Source: Acidimicrobiia bacterium
Lineage (GTDB): Bacteria; Actinomycetota; Acidimicrobiia; IMCC26256
NCBI GenBank assembly: GCA_023262065.1
Contig: JALRDW010000116.1
Coordinates: 1-8,605, forward strand
DNA: 8,605 nucleotides
Direction of reading: 5' to 3'
Below, in pieces: positions 7,242-8,605 of the stretch (the first letter of the stretch is position 1; each line of letters begins with the position of its first letter). The notes under the pieces are model-generated. The model worked only from the letters and a program-made list of their open reading frames with translations, was not told the DNA's origin and did no database searches. The translations under genes and the position numbers were made by a program.

Positions 7242-8246
7242 TCAGCGCCAGGTGAACGGGCCGATGAGGAAACGACCGATCCGGGTCGGTCCGTCCTCGG
7301 TGCCCTCGGCCGGGAGCGCGGCGATGATCCGGGCCGTCTCGGTCGGCGTGGCCTCGCTCACGACGGCGAAGGTGCGGCCCCCTGCGTCCCACACCGCGAC
7401 CGAGCCGACCGGCGACTCGTAGACGCGGGCGTCGGGGCGGCCGGCGGTCCCGTAGGTGCCACCCGCCGGGAGGCTGCCCGGCTTGAGCGAGCCGCCCCAC
7501 TCGAACACCGACACGCCCACGAGGCCGTCGGAGTAGTACTGCTCGCGACCGCCGCCGGCCGCCCGGTAGGAACCGACCCGGAGGAAGCCCCCGGGCAGCC
7601 GGGTCACCGAACGGAACGGGGGTGCGACGACCACCGGGGCCGGACCGGAACCCCTCGGGGTGCGGGGACCGACGTCGGCGGGCGCACCCTCGGTGGGCGT
7701 CGCCGCGATCGCCACCTCTTCGAACCCGGTGATGCGCATGACCGCGCCCTGCTCGTTGCGCTGCTCGCGCCGCAGGAGCAGACCGGTCTCCCGGTCGAGG
7801 TCGATGTACTCCCGCACGCGGCCGCGCGGATCCGTGATGCGCACCCGATCGGTCGTCCGGCCTGCGACGAGCACACCCGGCTCCACGGCGACCGTGTACT
7901 TCCCGGCGATGGGCGGCACGTCGTCGGCGTCACCGCGGTTCCAGAGCAGGTGCCACACCCCGCCGGACCGGAGGGCCCGACGCGCGCCGACCGCGCTGAG
8001 CCGACGGTCGCCGGTCACCGCCACGCTCCCGGCGTCGGAGTGGACCGTCACCGACCGCGACCGCAGCACGCCGTCGGCGCGCCAGGTGACCGTGAGCGTG
8101 CCCTCGTACGCGTGGTCACGCGCCGCCGTGGTCGCCGCTGCGAGCGGATCGCGCAGATCGATCGGGGCCGCCGTCGCCGCCGCGGCGAACCCGAGGGTGC
8201 CCAACAGTGCACCGAGGGTGCACGCGCCGAGGGTACGTCGCCGCAT
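7242..8246 (-). CDS. Exported RseB/MucB-like two-domain sigma-factor regulatory protein
   Basis: A secreted or surface-retained protein resembling RseB/MucB, which in proteobacteria binds the periplasmic part of anti-sigma factor RseA and shields it from proteolysis. It has 334 residues. MRRR, a hydrophobic core and ATAA before Pro28 make a signal peptide cleaved near 27. The N-terminal LolA-fold-like domain (about 34-182) has AGRTTDRVRI (128-137) and REYIDLDRETGLLLRREQ (145-162), then GAVMRITGFEEVAI, matching the RseB pattern. A Pro/Ala linker (183-210) leads to the C-terminal domain (211-310), with LPGGF and the characteristic YYSDGLVGVSVFE (237-249). The start ATG shares its A with the anti-sigma stop (TGATG); an in-frame GTG one codon earlier is an alternative. 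Coupled translation with an anti-sigma factor supports the function. The family call is from recalled motif patterns. Confidence 0.8.
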   Translation of the reverse strand: MRRRTLGACTLGALLGTLGFAAAATAAPIDLRDPLAAATTAARDHAYEGTLTVTWRADGVLRSRSVTVHSDAGSVAVTGDRRLSAVGARRALRSGGVWHLLWNRGDADDVPPIAGKYTVAVEPGVLVAGRTTDRVRITDPRGRVREYIDLDRETGLLLRREQRNEQGAVMRITGFEEVAIAATPTEGAPADVGPRTPRGSGPAPVVVAPPFRSVTRLPGGFLRVGSYRAAGGGREQYYSDGLVGVSVFEWGGSLKPGSLPAGGTYGTAGRPDARVYESPVGSVAVWDAGGRTFAVVSEATPTETARIIAALPAEGTEDGPTRIGRFLIGPFTWR

Positions 8247-8605
8247 CACTTCAGGAACCCCGCACGGATGGAGGACTGGGCGAGCTTCTCCGCGGGCACG
8301 CCGTCGACCGAGGAGCGCGCCGCGTGGGTGCGCACCACCGAGGCGACCGGCGGGTTGACGACCGGTTCGGTCGGCACGACCACGGCGACCCCCACCGCCG
8401 CGGCGGCGGCCAGACCGCCGACCCACGCGGCGATGCGCCGGCGGGAGCGCCGGGCGACCGCGAGATCGGCGACCGGCGCCACCGGGGTGCCGGTCGGTTC
8501 GACCACGTCGGCCGCCGCGACCGCCGCGATGATGTCGTCGAGGAGTCCGGCCGGCGGTTCGACCACCGCGTTCGCCCGCAGGAGGTCGCGCACCTCGCGC
8601 ACCTC
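8246..8605 (-). CDS. Single-pass anti-sigma factor (partial, N-terminus beyond right edge)
   Basis: Probably the membrane-bound inhibitor of an ECF sigma factor. The visible 119 residues are REVRDLLRAN then VEPPAGLLDDIIAAV (16-29), a pattern usually found just after the zinc-binding H-x3-C-x2-C motif of zinc-type anti-sigma domains. Next come an Ala/Val/Pro linker, a basic RRSRRR (52-57) and one membrane segment (about 58-77, rich in Ala and Val). A 40-residue extracytoplasmic tail ends in GFLK. The basic side places the N-terminal domain in the cytoplasm. GTG codons at 8602 and 8590 could be starts but would leave no sigma-binding domain, so I regard the 5' end as off the window. The stop overlaps the RseB-like start by one base. 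The sigma gene would be expected immediately upstream. Confidence 0.72.
   Translation of the reverse strand, partial: EVREVRDLLRANAVVEPPAGLLDDIIAAVAAADVVEPTGTPVAPVADLAVARRSRRRIAAWVGGLAAAAAVGVAVVVPTEPVVNPPVASVVRTHAARSSVDGVPAEKLAQSSIRAGFLK

Noticed and set aside
7251..7257. GGTGAAC, a PHO-box core, near the RseB-like stop codon
   Set aside because: It is a single copy without an 11-bp partner and lies inside the coding sequence.

Overview
This is a high-GC window (roughly 70% G+C by eye) with dense coding on both strands and strong third-position G/C bias. A WhiB-family protein places it in the Actinomycetota. The gene mix (compact pst operon, divergent phoU, an RseB-like protein beside an anti-sigma factor, a membrane-anchored HtrA) would suit Acidimicrobiia or a related lineage, but that rank is inference.

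Left half (1-4508): a phosphate-acquisition module. On the minus strand, pstS-pstC-pstA-pstB (pstB runs off the left edge) encode a high-affinity phosphate ABC transporter. The pstC/pstA and pstA/pstB junctions are 4-base ATGA overlaps, so the membrane and ATPase subunits look translationally coupled. pstS is separated from pstC by 72 nt holding a strong stem-loop. phoU is divergent on the plus strand. The 298-bp pstS/phoU intergenic region carries two clusters of 7-base elements repeating every 11 bp (GTTCACC on the minus strand). These match the PHO-box architecture bound by actinobacterial PhoP/RegX3-type regulators.

Middle (4509-5012): two tandem hairpins lie between convergent phoU and an unrecognised 89-aa gene on the minus strand.

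Right half (5013-8605): an envelope-stress module. A minus-strand membrane-anchored HtrA/DegP-like serine protease with one PDZ domain is divergent from a small whiB-family regulator. whiB has an ECF-type promoter candidate (GGGAAC-N18-GTT) at its start. whiB converges on a minus-strand pair: a single-pass anti-sigma factor (5' end off the right edge) and an exported two-domain RseB-like protein, overlapping by one base. A 69-nt near-perfect hairpin separates whiB from this pair. The obvious model is that an ECF sigma gene lies just beyond the right edge, that the anti-sigma factor and RseB-like protein sense envelope damage, and that whiB (perhaps also htrA) belongs to the response. Only the genes are certain; the circuit is inference.

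I saw no tRNA, rRNA, CRISPR array, insertion sequence or prophage gene. I did not find a clearly novel system. The most worthwhile leads are the PHO-box clusters, the pstS-pstC stem-loop, the whiB promoter with its overlapping inverted repeat, and the RseB-like/anti-sigma pair.
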